A DNA stretch of 64,000 nt from Oscillospiraceae bacterium (GTDB taxonomy: Bacteria; Bacillota; Clostridia; Oscillospirales; Oscillospiraceae), in contig AP025582.1 in NCBI GenBank assembly GCA_022846075.1, positions 3,038,001 to 3,102,000 of the forward strand. The letters are read 5' to 3'. Below the pieces are notes generated by a model. It was not told the origin of the DNA and did not search any database. It saw only the letters and a program-made list of their open reading frames with translations. Position numbers and translations under genes: made by a program. Below, piece after piece: positions 9,227-20,089 of the stretch (positions are counted from its first letter, which is position 1; every line of letters starts with the position of its first letter).

Positions 9227-9267
9227 GGGGTTTTATGGGAACGAAATGGCTCGTCCCATAAAACCCC
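9227..9267 (-). terminator. Large hairpin between kinase gene and exporter operon
   Basis: A 14-bp perfect stem (GGGGTTTTATGGGA and its complement) with a 13-base loop that can partly pair (CGA/TCG). It lies 21 bases after the kinase stop. On the minus strand it is followed by TGTTTGTT rather than a clean T run, so termination may be partial and expression of the exporter may depend on read-through. Confidence 0.6.
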
Positions 9268-9288
9268 CGCTGTGTTGCGCTTCTATTT

Positions 9289-10581
9289 TCAGGGAACCAA
9301 TACCCCGATGGTGATATAGGGGATACCGTTCACTTGGTCGTTGCCGGTCACGATTTTTCCCCCGTGCCGTTCCACGATTTGGCGCACATTGTACAGCCCG
9401 TACCCGTGCCCGGACTCCCCCTTCGTGGACCAGCCCCGCCGGAACATCTGGATAAACTCCACATTGGATAACGCCCCGTGGGGGTTCCAGACAGAAAACC
9501 GGAGGCCCTCCCCTTCCTCCACCGCCCTGGCGTATACCACATCCCCGGGGGAAGCGGCCTCGACGGCGTTGTCCAGCAAAATGGCGATCACCTCCACCCA
9601 GTCGGCCTCCGACAAGGCGCGGCGGAGAAACCCGCCCGCGACCGTCACCTCCACACGGACCCGCTTCAATTCCGCCTGCTTCACCTTTCCAAACAGCAGC
9701 CCGCCGATCACCTTGCTGTCGCACTTCAGCAATTCCTTGTCCGCGCCGTCCAGCCTGATATGCCGGAGCAGCGCCGTCACCGCCTCCTGGGCCTCCTGTA
9801 AGTCGTGGGCGGTGGTGACCGCCGCCTCTACCGCCATCATCTGGTTGTTGAAGTCGTGCTGACGCGCCCGCACCTGCTCAATCAGCTCTTCCACCAGAGG
9901 AAGATACTGCTCCAGCATCGCCGCTCTCCGCCGGTCCTGGAGCCGGTGCTGCCGCAGGAGCATGACGACGGCGTCGCAGACCGCCAGCAGTCCCACCGCC
10001 CCCACCGTCACCGGCAGCCGGCGGACCATGGCGGACAGGTCGAACCGAAACAGGAGGAGCAGCAGCAAAAGCACCAGCGCCGTATTGCCGCACACCACGC
10101 AAACGACAGTGTCCCCCTCCGCCAGCTTCTCCCTCAGCCACCGCAGCGCCCCCGTGCCCCAGAGCGCCAGCCACAGGCCCAGGGACAGCGCCCGGCCCAC
10201 GTAGAGGTACCACACGGGCTCCCCCAGGCCGCACAGGGCCGTGAACAGCAGGCACAGCTCCCGCAGCAGGAGATACATCGCAAAGGCGGCGGCCGTGCCG
10301 AAGAGGGTATGCCCCTCGCCCTTTCGAAACCACAGGCTGTTTAATAACAGCACGCCCAGAAAGAGGAACAGGACCCCCACGATATGGTCCACCGGCAGCA
10401 CGGCATACGCCATTTCGGCGTCCTGGTCCCCCAGCCCCAGGCGGGCAAATAGGCAGACCCCGGCGAACAGCAGCGGGAGCAGCCGGTCCAGCTTCCCCCT
10501 TGCCCGCCCCAGCATTCCCAGGCAGGAGAGCGACAGGAGCAGCCCGTCCAAAGCGCTCTGCAAAAAAACAGAAATCGTCAT
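9289..10581 (-). CDS. Sensor histidine kinase, AgrC-like GHKL type
   Basis: A 430-residue membrane sensor. The first half has about six hydrophobic segments. The second half has the phospho-acceptor region RARQHDFNNQMMAVEAA, the N box LLDNAVEAA and the G box GHGYGLYNV, typical of the HPK10 family that reads peptides or cell-wall stress. It overlaps its LytTR response regulator by 4 bases (ATGA type), so the two are co-translated. It lies upstream of an ABC exporter in the same orientation. The ligand is unknown; export or sensing of a peptide is a reasonable guess from context. Confidence 0.9.
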   Translation of the reverse strand: MTISVFLQSALDGLLLSLSCLGMLGRARGKLDRLLPLLFAGVCLFARLGLGDQDAEMAYAVLPVDHIVGVLFLFLGVLLLNSLWFRKGEGHTLFGTAAAFAMYLLLRELCLLFTALCGLGEPVWYLYVGRALSLGLWLALWGTGALRWLREKLAEGDTVVCVVCGNTALVLLLLLLLFRFDLSAMVRRLPVTVGAVGLLAVCDAVVMLLRQHRLQDRRRAAMLEQYLPLVEELIEQVRARQHDFNNQMMAVEAAVTTAHDLQEAQEAVTALLRHIRLDGADKELLKCDSKVIGGLLFGKVKQAELKRVRVEVTVAGGFLRRALSEADWVEVIAILLDNAVEAASPGDVVYARAVEEGEGLRFSVWNPHGALSNVEFIQMFRRGWSTKGESGHGYGLYNVRQIVERHGGKIVTGNDQVNGIPYITIGVLVP

Positions 10582-11303
10582 GGCCGTTCCCGCTCAAACA
10601 CCGCTTTTTGATATTTCTCTCCAATCGGGATGGCCGTTTCGCACCCCTTCAGGTAAAGCAGGCGGTTTGCCTTGTCTATTTTACTGATGTGGACCGGATT
10701 GACCAGAAAGCTCTTATGGCATTGCAGCAGACGGTTTTGCGGCGCCATGTCCAGCAGCTTTGCCAGGCTGTACCCGGAGATCTGGTCGGCGACCATCCTT
10801 CCGCCGTTTTGCGCCGTGTGGATCACGATCCTTTTCCCAAAAGACTCCATATAGAGAATCGTTCCAATCTCGTATTCAAACAAAAACTGCTTCTGCTCAA
10901 TCCGAAGAATTTCCGGCGCCGCCCGCATCTGCTCCCCCATTGCAAGGGCCGCTCGAAAGGCCTTGTGAAATTCAGCCTCCGTGAACGGCTTCACCAAAAA
11001 ATCGTAGCATTTGATTTCCCGGTAGGCGGACAGCTCCTCCCCGGCCAGCTCGGTGGTAAAAAGGATGGGGGTGAACCGGTATTCCGGCATGGCGCGCAGC
11101 TGTCTCGCCAGCTCGGTCCCCCGGTAATCCAAAAGCTGTATATCCAAAATGAACAGGTCCACCTTGTGCTCCGCCGCGTAGGAGAGCGCCTCGGCCGCCT
11201 TCGGAAACGCCGCGAGCGCGTGCTCCGACGAGCTGTTTTCCACGTACCGGCGCATCAGCGCCACCGCGCCCGGCTCGTCCTCCACCAGTAAAATCAGTCC
11301 CAT
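10578..11303 (-). CDS. LytTR family response regulator
   Basis: A 241-residue two-domain regulator. The receiver domain (GLILLVEDEP, LFILDIQLLDYRG with the phospho-Asp, KPFTEAEF with the conserved Lys) is joined to a C-terminal LytTR DNA-binding domain that contains QCHKSFLVNPVHISKI. Such proteins (AgrA, VirR) bind pairs of 9-bp direct repeats. Start: ATG after GGGAGGGAAGG. A -10 like TATAAT lies at 11333-11338 on the minus strand with only a poor -35, as expected of an activated promoter. It works with the kinase that overlaps it by 4 bases. Confidence 0.92.
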   Translation of the reverse strand: MGLILLVEDEPGAVALMRRYVENSSSEHALAAFPKAAEALSYAAEHKVDLFILDIQLLDYRGTELARQLRAMPEYRFTPILFTTELAGEELSAYREIKCYDFLVKPFTEAEFHKAFRAALAMGEQMRAAPEILRIEQKQFLFEYEIGTILYMESFGKRIVIHTAQNGGRMVADQISGYSLAKLLDMAPQNRLLQCHKSFLVNPVHISKIDKANRLLYLKGCETAIPIGEKYQKAVFERERP

Positions 11304-11486
11304 AACCGGCCTTCCCTCCCATCTATTTTTTCATTATAAGATAAATCACCTTGGGATGCCAGACATAAATTACGCCCCTTTTTCTCCGCGCGGTGGAACT
11401 GCTTCTTCGGTACGAACAGAGCCAATCCGCCTCCCCACTTTGCTCCGCACCCGTGCCGCCCCAACGCGTCAAACTGTGTACCTGGC

Positions 11487-11524
11487 AAAAAGAAAACCCT
11501 GTAACCATTACAGTTACAGGGTTT
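11487..11524 (-). terminator. Terminator of the tRNA operon
   Basis: On the minus strand a 12-bp stem (AAACCCTGTAAC / GTTACAGGGTTT, 7-base loop) is followed by TCTTTTT. It lies four bases after the CCA end of tRNA-Val. The stretch from here to 11304 shows no gene. Confidence 0.9.
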
Positions 11525-11527
11525 CTT

Positions 11528-11604
11528 TGGTGGAGACTACTGGACTCGAACCAGTGACCTCCTGCGTGTGAAGCAGGCGCTCTAACCAGCTGAGCTAAGC
11601 CTCC
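11528..11604 (-). tRNA. tRNA-Val, anticodon CAC
   Basis: A 77-base cloverleaf with 3' CCA encoded. The acceptor stem is GGAGGCT / AGTCTCC with one G-U pair, the anticodon arm is CCTGC-TTCACAC-GCAGG, and the T arm contains GGTTCGAGTCC. Anticodon CAC reads GUG. It is the last gene of the three-tRNA operon, in the order Met-Glu-Val. Confidence 0.95.
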
Positions 11605-11623
11605 AAATTGTCGCTGGGAAAAA

Positions 11624-11698
11624 TGGTGACGCGTATGGGAATCGAACCCATGTTACCGCCGTGAAAGGGCGGTGTCTTAACCTCTTGACCAACGCGCC
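11624..11698 (-). tRNA. tRNA-Glu, anticodon TTC
   Basis: A 75-base cloverleaf with 3' CCA encoded. The acceptor stem is GGCGCGT / ACGCGTC, the anticodon arm is CCGCC-CTTTCAC-GGCGG, and the T arm contains GGGTTCGATTCCC. Middle gene of the operon. The 70-base spacer on its upstream side contains nested G+C inverted repeats (for example AGGGGCGTCCCCT), possibly processing structures. Confidence 0.95.
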
Positions 11699-11768
11699 AT
11701 AGGTCGCTCGGCGCATCCACATCGCCTAAAGAGCTCCCCAGGGGACGCCCCTGGCGCCCCGTGGGGAA

Positions 11769-11845
11769 TGGTAGCGGCACCTGGATTTGAACCGGGGACA
11801 CCACGGGTATGAACCGTGTGCTCTAGCCAACTGAGCTATGCCGCC
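11769..11845 (-). tRNA. tRNA-Met (elongator), anticodon CAT
   Basis: A 77-base cloverleaf with 3' CCA encoded. The anticodon arm is CACGG-TTCATAC-CCGTG. The anticodon stem lacks the three G:C pairs of the initiator and the acceptor end is G1-U72 rather than C1-A72, so this is not tRNA-fMet. CAT could also be tRNA-Ile2 (lysidine modified); the body looks more like Met, but that is a judgement by eye. Confidence 0.88.
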
Positions 11846-11876
11846 ATTTGTACCGCTGCTGAACAGGGCAGGATTT

Positions 11877-11905
11877 AGTATACCCGATTCCAGAAAAATT
11901 GTCAA
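11877..11905 (-). promoter_or_regulatory. Sigma-A promoter of the tRNA operon
   Basis: On the minus strand: TTGACA, 17 bases, TATACT. The -10 ends 32 bases before tRNA-Met, a normal distance for a stable RNA leader. Confidence 0.85.
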
Positions 11906-11933
11906 CTGGATTTTTGCCCTTTTTCCGATTTTT

Positions 11934-12623
11934 TCACTCGATTTTGTACCCCACGCCCCAAACTGTCTTAATGAACCGGGGATTGCGGCTGGGCTCCCCC
12001 AGCTTCTCCCGCAGGCGGCGGATGTGGACCATCACCGTATTGTTCCGGTCCAGATACTTCTCCCCCCAAACCGTCTCGAACAGCTCCTCGGCGGAGATGA
12101 CCTTCCCCCGGTTGACGCACAGCAGCCACAGAATGTCGAACTCGATGGGCGTCAGATTCAGCAGCTCGTCGTAAAGCCAGCACTGGTGGGTGGTCTTGTT
12201 GATGGTCAGGCCGTTGACGGACAGGGTGTCCTCCGCCTCCTTCTCCCCGCCGTTGTAACTGGTGTAGCGCCGCAGCTGGGCCTTCACCCGGGCCACCAGC
12301 TCCAGGGGACTGAAGGGCTTGGTCATATAGTCGTCGGCCCCCACGGTGAGGCCGGTGATCTTGTCGGTGTCCTCGGTCTTGGCGGTGAGCATCAAAATGG
12401 GGAACTGGCGGCTGCGGCGGATCTCGGCGCACAGGGTCATGCCGGAGATGTCGGGGAGCATCACGTCCAGCACCGCCAGATCCAGCTTCTCCCGGCCCAC
12501 CACCTCCAGCGCCTCGGTACCCGTGCCGCAGGTAAAGACCTGGAACCCCTCTCCCCGCAGGTATACCGATACCAGATCGGCGATCTCGGGCTCGTCGTCC
12601 ACCACCAGGATATTGGCCTCCAT
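11934..12623 (-). CDS. OmpR/PhoB family response regulator (VanR-like), no adjacent kinase
   Basis: A 229-residue regulator. The receiver domain (ILVVDDEPEIADLV; phospho-Asp in LAVLDVMLPDISG; Lys in YMTKPFSP) is followed by a winged-helix domain ending FIKTVWGVGYKIE. The sequence resembles VanR-type regulators of the cell envelope. No histidine kinase gene is adjacent on either side (tRNA operon downstream, solute-binding protein upstream), so the partner is elsewhere or it acts alone. A good promoter (TTGACG-17-TATCAT) precedes it. Confidence 0.9.
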   Translation of the reverse strand: MEANILVVDDEPEIADLVSVYLRGEGFQVFTCGTGTEALEVVGREKLDLAVLDVMLPDISGMTLCAEIRRSRQFPILMLTAKTEDTDKITGLTVGADDYMTKPFSPLELVARVKAQLRRYTSYNGGEKEAEDTLSVNGLTINKTTHQCWLYDELLNLTPIEFDILWLLCVNRGKVISAEELFETVWGEKYLDRNNTVMVHIRRLREKLGEPSRNPRFIKTVWGVGYKIE

Positions 12624-12658
12624 GGTCCCTTCCCCTCTCTTTCGCAGCTACTAACGCC

Positions 12659-12687
12659 ATGATAACAGGGGCGTCCCCGGCCGTCAA
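12659..12687 (-). promoter_or_regulatory. Promoter of the orphan response regulator
   Basis: Minus strand: TTGACG, 17 bases, TATCAT. The -35 lies in the 15-base gap between inverted 9-mers GGGCGTCCC (12669-12677) and GGGACGCCC (12693-12701). The repeat could be an operator, or the stem that ends the upstream transcript. Confidence 0.65.
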
Positions 12688-12715
12688 GGCTAGGGACGCC
12701 CTTGTCAGAAAAAGT

Positions 12716-14251
12716 TCAGAATTGCTTGATATTCCAGCTCTCCAGCCCGGCAAACACGTCCCGCTGGGTGGGGGCGGCCCCGCTCACCTGCCCCCACTGG
12801 GTCAGGAGAGAGCCGTTTTTGAAGCACAGCGGGGCGATGGGCGCCATTTCCGCCACCCGGGCGCAGAGCGCGGCGGCCGCCCCGGCCCGTTCTGGCTCCT
12901 CAGCCGCCCGGCAGGCGTCCATGAGGGCGTTGGTCTGGCTGTCGATATACCCGCCGTAATTGAGGCCCCCAGAGGAACCCAGCAGGGCCCCCAGGTCGAA
13001 ATCCGCCGTCAGGGTGGTCTCCCCCAGGTAGAGGTCGAAGCTGCGCTTGGAGAGGGCGGAGAGGTAGTTCTCCCAGGGCAGCTTCTCCACCGTCACCGTG
13101 CAGCCAAGGCCCGTCAGGGCCTCTCCCAGGGCTTCCGCCACCGTCACCTTATAGGTGTTCTCCTGGTTCACCACCAGCCGCAGGGTGAGGGCGGAGCGGC
13201 CCTTGTGAAGCTTGCCGTCCTCCCCCAGCTTCCACCCCGCCTCCTCCAGCAGGGCCCAGGCCCCCGCCTGGTCATAGGACAGGGCGGCGGCCAGCTCGGC
13301 GTCGTACCAGGCCGACTCCGGGTGGACGGGCAGGGCGGCGGCCACGGCGTGGCCCGCCAGCAGCTTGCCCGCCACGCTCCGCCGGTCGAAGGCCAGGGAG
13401 AGGGACCGGCGGACCTCACTGTCCCGGCAGGCGCCGCTCTGGGCGTTGAAGCCCACGTACAGGAGGGTGGTGGTGGGGTAGTCGGTAGCCTCAAACCGCC
13501 CGGAGTAGCCCAGGGCGTTGGTCCCTGTGAGGTCTGTGTCCACCAGGGAGATCTCCCGGGCGTCGAAGGCGTACACCAGGTCATCGCTGGCCCCGATGGA
13601 CCGCAGGGGGATGGCCGCCAGGGGCACCGCCGCCCCCGTCCGGGCGGTGAGCTCCAGCTCCTCCCCCTCCCCTGTCAGATAATAGGGCCCCGTGCCCAGG
13701 GGCCGGGCCGGGTCCCCCGTCTCCTTGACGATGGGCACGTCCAGCAGCGCCGGAAGAGCCCCGTTGGGCCGGGAGAGGGTCACGGTCACCTCACCCTCCC
13801 CCGCCGTCACCCGGCTGATCCCGGCCAGCCTGCCGCTGTAGCGCTCGCTCTGCCGGGCCAGGTTCAGGGAGGCGGCGGCCTCCGCCCCCGTCAGCGGGGT
13901 GTTGTCGGAAAAGGTCGCGGCGGCCAGCCGGAAGGTCCAGGTGAGGCCGTCCTCACTGACGGTGTAGCCGGCGCACAGGTCGTTTCGGGGCTGAAAGGTC
14001 CGGTCCAGGGCAAACAGCCCCCGGTACATCAGCGGCGAGAGGGTCAGGTTGGTGCGGTTGCCCCCCGTGATGGGGTGAAAGCCCCCGCCGGGGTAACAGG
14101 GCAGCACAAAATCCAGCCCCTCGGCCTCCACCTCCGGCGCTGTGGCCGTAGGGGTGGGGGACGGGGTCTCCTCCGCCGGCGCGGGCCCCCGGCAGGCGCT
14201 CAGGACCAGGGCCAGCGCCAGGGCCGTCCAGGCCCACTTTGTCCTCCTCAT
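12716..14251 (-). CDS. Solute-binding lipoprotein, family 5 (peptide/nickel ABC type)
   Basis: A 511-residue secreted lipoprotein. A signal peptide with lipobox LSAC lies in the first 20 residues, followed by a Thr/Pro linker (PSPTPTATAP), then the family 5 binding fold with RPLGTGPYYL and SLSLAFDRRSVA. Such proteins deliver oligopeptides, nickel or sugars to a Dpp/Opp permease. No permease or ATPase gene is nearby, so it either uses a transporter encoded elsewhere or serves as a sensor. I choose the ATG at 14251 because it directly precedes the signal peptide (MRRTKWAWTALALALVLSAC); 8 bases separate it from the upstream gene. Confidence 0.86.
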   Translation of the reverse strand: MRRTKWAWTALALALVLSACRGPAPAEETPSPTPTATAPEVEAEGLDFVLPCYPGGGFHPITGGNRTNLTLSPLMYRGLFALDRTFQPRNDLCAGYTVSEDGLTWTFRLAAATFSDNTPLTGAEAAASLNLARQSERYSGRLAGISRVTAGEGEVTVTLSRPNGALPALLDVPIVKETGDPARPLGTGPYYLTGEGEELELTARTGAAVPLAAIPLRSIGASDDLVYAFDAREISLVDTDLTGTNALGYSGRFEATDYPTTTLLYVGFNAQSGACRDSEVRRSLSLAFDRRSVAGKLLAGHAVAAALPVHPESAWYDAELAAALSYDQAGAWALLEEAGWKLGEDGKLHKGRSALTLRLVVNQENTYKVTVAEALGEALTGLGCTVTVEKLPWENYLSALSKRSFDLYLGETTLTADFDLGALLGSSGGLNYGGYIDSQTNALMDACRAAEEPERAGAAAALCARVAEMAPIAPLCFKNGSLLTQWGQVSGAAPTQRDVFAGLESWNIKQF

Positions 14252-14259
14252 GGCCGTCC

Positions 14260-15069
14260 TCACCCCAGGGCGATCAGGGCGGCCTGGCTCCCCCGCCTGC
14301 CCTGGGTCTGGCGGTGGGACCAGTATTTTTCGGGCAGGCACATGGTGCAGTCCGGGGAGACGTCCACGTGCCCGGCCAGCAGCCCGGCCCGCTCCAGCCG
14401 CAGGGCGTTGAGCCCCTTCAGATCCACGTGGAACTTGCCGTCCTCGCCTCCGGTGATGAAGGGCAGGGCGGCCGCACCCAGGGCGGCGGTCATGGCGTTG
14501 GGCACGTCCTCGTCGGTCTCAAAGCAGCATTTGGAGATGCCGGGGCCCACGGCGGCCAGGATGTCCGCCGGGTCGCTGCCGTAGTGGCCGGTCATCTGCT
14601 CCACAGCCCGCTCCACGATCCCCAGGGCCGTCCCCCGCCAACCGGCGTGGACGGCGGCTGCCACCCGGCGCACCGGGTCGCAGAGCAGGACGGTGAGGCA
14701 GTCCGCCCCGAACACCACCAGGGGCAGGCCGGGGATGTCGGTGATGAGGCCGTCGGCCTCATAGTCCACCGGCCGGTCCAGCCCCTTCCCCAGGTCGGCG
14801 GAGGTGACGCAGCGCACCCGGTCGGCGTGGACCTGGCAGGAGAAAACCAGCTTATCCATCTCCACCCCCAAGGCCCGGCACACCCGGCGGTAGTTCTCCC
14901 GCACGTTTTCCGGAGTGTCCTCCCGGTTGACGGCCAGGTTCAGGGAGGAGAAGATATCCCCGGACACACCCCCCGTCCGGGTGGTGAATCCGTGGGCAAT
15001 CCCCGCCCGTTCCATCTGGGGCGAGACCTGGAAGGTCAGGCCGTCGACGGTCTTATCCAGCAGTTCCAT
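14260..15069 (-). CDS. Multicopper-fold purine nucleoside phosphorylase / laccase-domain protein (YfiH/LACC1 family)
   Basis: A 269-residue protein with the family motifs: HGFTTRTGGVS near the start, SCQVHADRV, FGADCLTVLLCDP, AAVHAGWRGTALGIV and AAVGPGISKCCFE. The zinc-binding His and Cys of this group (in QVHA, GADC and HAGW) are all present. YfiH-type proteins have been described as purine nucleoside phosphorylase / adenosine deaminase enzymes and as peptidoglycan editing factors. I place the start at 15069 after AAAGGAG; the frame is open upstream into the secA terminator. Probably co-transcribed with the downstream lipoprotein gene. Confidence 0.9.
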   Translation of the reverse strand: MELLDKTVDGLTFQVSPQMERAGIAHGFTTRTGGVSGDIFSSLNLAVNREDTPENVRENYRRVCRALGVEMDKLVFSCQVHADRVRCVTSADLGKGLDRPVDYEADGLITDIPGLPLVVFGADCLTVLLCDPVRRVAAAVHAGWRGTALGIVERAVEQMTGHYGSDPADILAAVGPGISKCCFETDEDVPNAMTAALGAAALPFITGGEDGKFHVDLKGLNALRLERAGLLAGHVDVSPDCTMCLPEKYWSHRQTQGRRGSQAALIALG

Positions 15070-15121
15070 GGCAGCTCCTTTCTTATGGGGAAACGTCCCA
15101 AGTCCCTTCGGGACCCCGCGG

Positions 15122-15165
15122 AAAAACGGAGCCCTCATCGCCCTTTCCGGCGGTGAGGGCTCCGT
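15122..15165 (-). terminator. Terminator of secA
   Basis: Minus strand: 12-bp stem ACGGAGCCCTCA / TGAGGGCTCCGT with a 16-base loop, then TTTTTCC, ten bases after the secA stop. Confidence 0.85.
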
Positions 15166-15174
15166 CCTCTTTGC

Positions 15175-17937
<2,763 letters not shown>

Positions 17938-18062
17938 CTGTGTCTGTCACCTTTCGATAGTTCACGCCCTGGGGCGCTTTACTGAGACTCGTATCAATTC
18001 AGTGTACACTATACCACAGTTTTTCGCAATAAAAAAGTAGAAATTGTGAACAAAGCAAGCAG

Positions 18063-18090
18063 AAAAAGGGCGGCCCGAAGGCCGCCCTTT
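18063..18090 (-). terminator. Terminator of the redoxin gene
   Basis: Minus strand: 11-bp stem AAAGGGCGGCC / GGCCGCCCTTT with loop TTCG, then TC; the T run is part of the stem base. Confidence 0.8.
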
Positions 18091-18104
18091 CCAAACGCGC
18101 AAGT

Positions 18105-18650
18105 TTATTTCAGCAATTCCGCCAGTTCCTCCGGCGTGGGCACGTCCCCGGCGGAGACGCCGTAGTGGGCGTAGCTCAGGGTCCGGTCCGGGGTCATGAC
18201 AAAACAGGCGGGAAGCTGGAGCTCATCGCCCTCGTAGTCGCCGTGCTTGAAGCCGCCGGCGGTGGCCTTGGCGATCTTGCCCATGGTCTTTAAATCCGCC
18301 ATCTTGGCCTTGGACTCGGCGGGGGCGATCTCGAACTCCTTGTACAGCTTTTGCTCCGGGTCGCAGACGATGTCGAAAGGCAGGTCGCCGGGCTTTAATT
18401 GGGCAGCCAGCTTGGCGGGGTCGGACTGGAGCACCACCAACATCTGCCCGCCGGAGGCCGCAATTTTGTCGTGGGCCTGGGTGAACTGGTGGATGTCGTA
18501 CTGACACAGGGTGCAGCCGTAGTAGCGCAGGAACACCAGGGCGGTCTTGCCCGCGGTCTTTCCGGCAGTCCCGGCCAGGGTGCGGCCGCTTTCAAAGGGG
18601 GTGTCGAAGGTGAAGTCGGGCATCTGGGCCCCCACGGTGAGTTTGGACAT
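18105..18650 (-). CDS. Thioredoxin-fold redoxin, AhpC/TSA-like (DUF899-like or Prx family)
   Basis: A 181-residue protein beginning MSKLTVGAQMPDFTFDTPFE, the usual start of peroxiredoxin-like folds. The motif FLRYYGCTLCQYDIHQF carries two cysteines spaced CxxC where peroxiredoxins have their TxxC peroxidatic Cys. This fits the AhpC-like (Prx-like2) redoxins rather than a classical 2-Cys peroxiredoxin. It would reduce peroxides or disulfides in the cytoplasm; the substrate is not known. Start: ATG after AAGGAGA; the open frame extends 16 codons upstream without a ribosome site. Single-gene unit with its own terminator. Confidence 0.82.
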   Translation of the reverse strand: MSKLTVGAQMPDFTFDTPFESGRTLAGTAGKTAGKTALVFLRYYGCTLCQYDIHQFTQAHDKIAASGGQMLVVLQSDPAKLAAQLKPGDLPFDIVCDPEQKLYKEFEIAPAESKAKMADLKTMGKIAKATAGGFKHGDYEGDELQLPACFVMTPDRTLSYAHYGVSAGDVPTPEELAELLK

Positions 18651-18739
18651 AAATAATCTCCTTTCAATTTTCAGGCGGATACGCCAAATCCCCGGCAAGA
18701 AAAACTCTTGTCGGGGACGGGCGGTTTGAAGCGGGGAAC

Positions 18740-19975
18740 TTAGGCGTTGAAGACGTACTTGTCCATACGCTCAAAGGCTTCTTTCACGCGGGAGAGGGGC
18801 AGGGCCAGGTTCAGGCGGATGTGGCAGGGGCCGTGGAACATCCGGCCGTCCTGCCAGATGACGCCGCACGCCAGGCCGGCCTTCTCCACGTCGTCGATGG
18901 TCTTGCCGTACTTCTCGCACCACTTGGAGCAGTCCAGGAACAGCATGTAAGTACCCTGGGGCTTGGAGACCTCCACGCCGTCAAAGTGCTTGGCGATGTA
19001 GTCGCAGGCGTAGTCGATGTTGCCGGTGATGGTCTCGCACAGCTCGTCGCACCACTCGTAGCCCTCGGGCTTGTAGGCGCCGATGAGGGCGTGGAGGGAG
19101 AACACGTTCATGTCGTTGTAATGGGGCAGAGAGGACTCCTTGTCCATCCGCTCCCGCATCCACTGGTTGTAGACGATGTGGTAGGAACCCACCAGCCCGG
19201 CCAGGTTGAAGGTCTTGGAGGGGGCGTAGATGGCGGCGGTGCGCATCCGGGCGTCCTCGCTGACGGACTGGGTGGGCACGTGCTTATGGCCGGAGAGGAT
19301 GATATCGGACCAGATCTCGTCGGAGACCACGAACACGTCGTGCTTCTTGAAGAGCTCCATGGCCTTCTCCACTTCCCACTTCTCCCAGACGCGGCCGCAG
19401 GGGTTGTGGGGGGAGCAGAACACGGTGGCGTGGATCTTGTTCTCCACAATCTTCTTCTCCATGTCCTCGAAGTCCATGCGCCAGACGCCCTCGGCGTCCT
19501 TCACCAGGGGGGAGAGGACCATGTTGTAGCCGTTGTTGGTCAGCGCGCCGGTGAAGCCGATGTAGGTCGGAGTGTGCAGCAGCACGTTGTCACCCTTGGA
19601 GCAGAACACGTTCAGGGCGCTGATGACGCCGCCCAGGACGCCGTTTTCATAGCCGATGTGCTCCCGCTTCAGGCCCTTGACGCCGTTGCGGGTCTCGTGC
19701 CACTTGATGATGGAGTCAAAATACTCGTCGGTGGGCTGGAAGTAGCCGAAGGCGGGGTGCTGGGCCCGCTCAATGATGGCCTGGGGGATGGTGGGGCAGG
19801 TGGGGAAGTTCATGTCCGCCACCCACATGGGGATGTTGTCCAGGCCGTCCCGGATGGCCACCTCGGACAGGGGCTTCATGACGAAGTTGCCCGCGGCGTC
19901 GGGCTGGGGGACCACGTCGACGGCGATGGCATCCTTGCCGTGGCGGTCCATAATAGAGGTGAAATCGTACTTCAT
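18740..19975 (-). CDS. PatB/MalY-type PLP C-S lyase (aminotransferase fold), copy 1
   Basis: A 411-residue fold-type I PLP enzyme. Motifs: IPMWVADMNFPTCPTIPQAI near the start, SPHNPCGRVW, SDEIWSDI and YAPSKTFNLAGL, where the Lys of SKTFNLAG is expected to hold PLP. MalY/PatB enzymes cleave the C-S bond of cystathionine, cysteine or S-conjugates to thiol, pyruvate and ammonia; some act as aminotransferases. It lies 114 bases after an APC permease gene in the same direction and is read as the second gene of that operon. It is about three-quarters identical by eye to the copy at 21880-23091. The substrate cannot be decided. Confidence 0.88.
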   Translation of the reverse strand: MKYDFTSIMDRHGKDAIAVDVVPQPDAAGNFVMKPLSEVAIRDGLDNIPMWVADMNFPTCPTIPQAIIERAQHPAFGYFQPTDEYFDSIIKWHETRNGVKGLKREHIGYENGVLGGVISALNVFCSKGDNVLLHTPTYIGFTGALTNNGYNMVLSPLVKDAEGVWRMDFEDMEKKIVENKIHATVFCSPHNPCGRVWEKWEVEKAMELFKKHDVFVVSDEIWSDIILSGHKHVPTQSVSEDARMRTAAIYAPSKTFNLAGLVGSYHIVYNQWMRERMDKESSLPHYNDMNVFSLHALIGAYKPEGYEWCDELCETITGNIDYACDYIAKHFDGVEVSKPQGTYMLFLDCSKWCEKYGKTIDDVEKAGLACGVIWQDGRMFHGPCHIRLNLALPLSRVKEAFERMDKYVFNA

Positions 19976-20089
19976 TGTAATCGGTCCTTTCTGATTTTAT
20001 ATCCTTTACTTACTATACTATATTTCTGCGGATTAGGGAAGCCGGTCCAGAAGAACCGGCTCCCCTAATTCATCGGGAAACAGAGGGAT

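Noticed and set aside
11294-11488. Small frame between the LytTR regulator and the tRNA operon
   Set aside because: No ribosome site, no conserved features, and it covers the regulator's promoter.
18690-18716. Terminator for the copy 1 lyase operon
   Set aside because: The stem (CCCCGACAAG type) has a mismatch and no T run follows; too weak to list.
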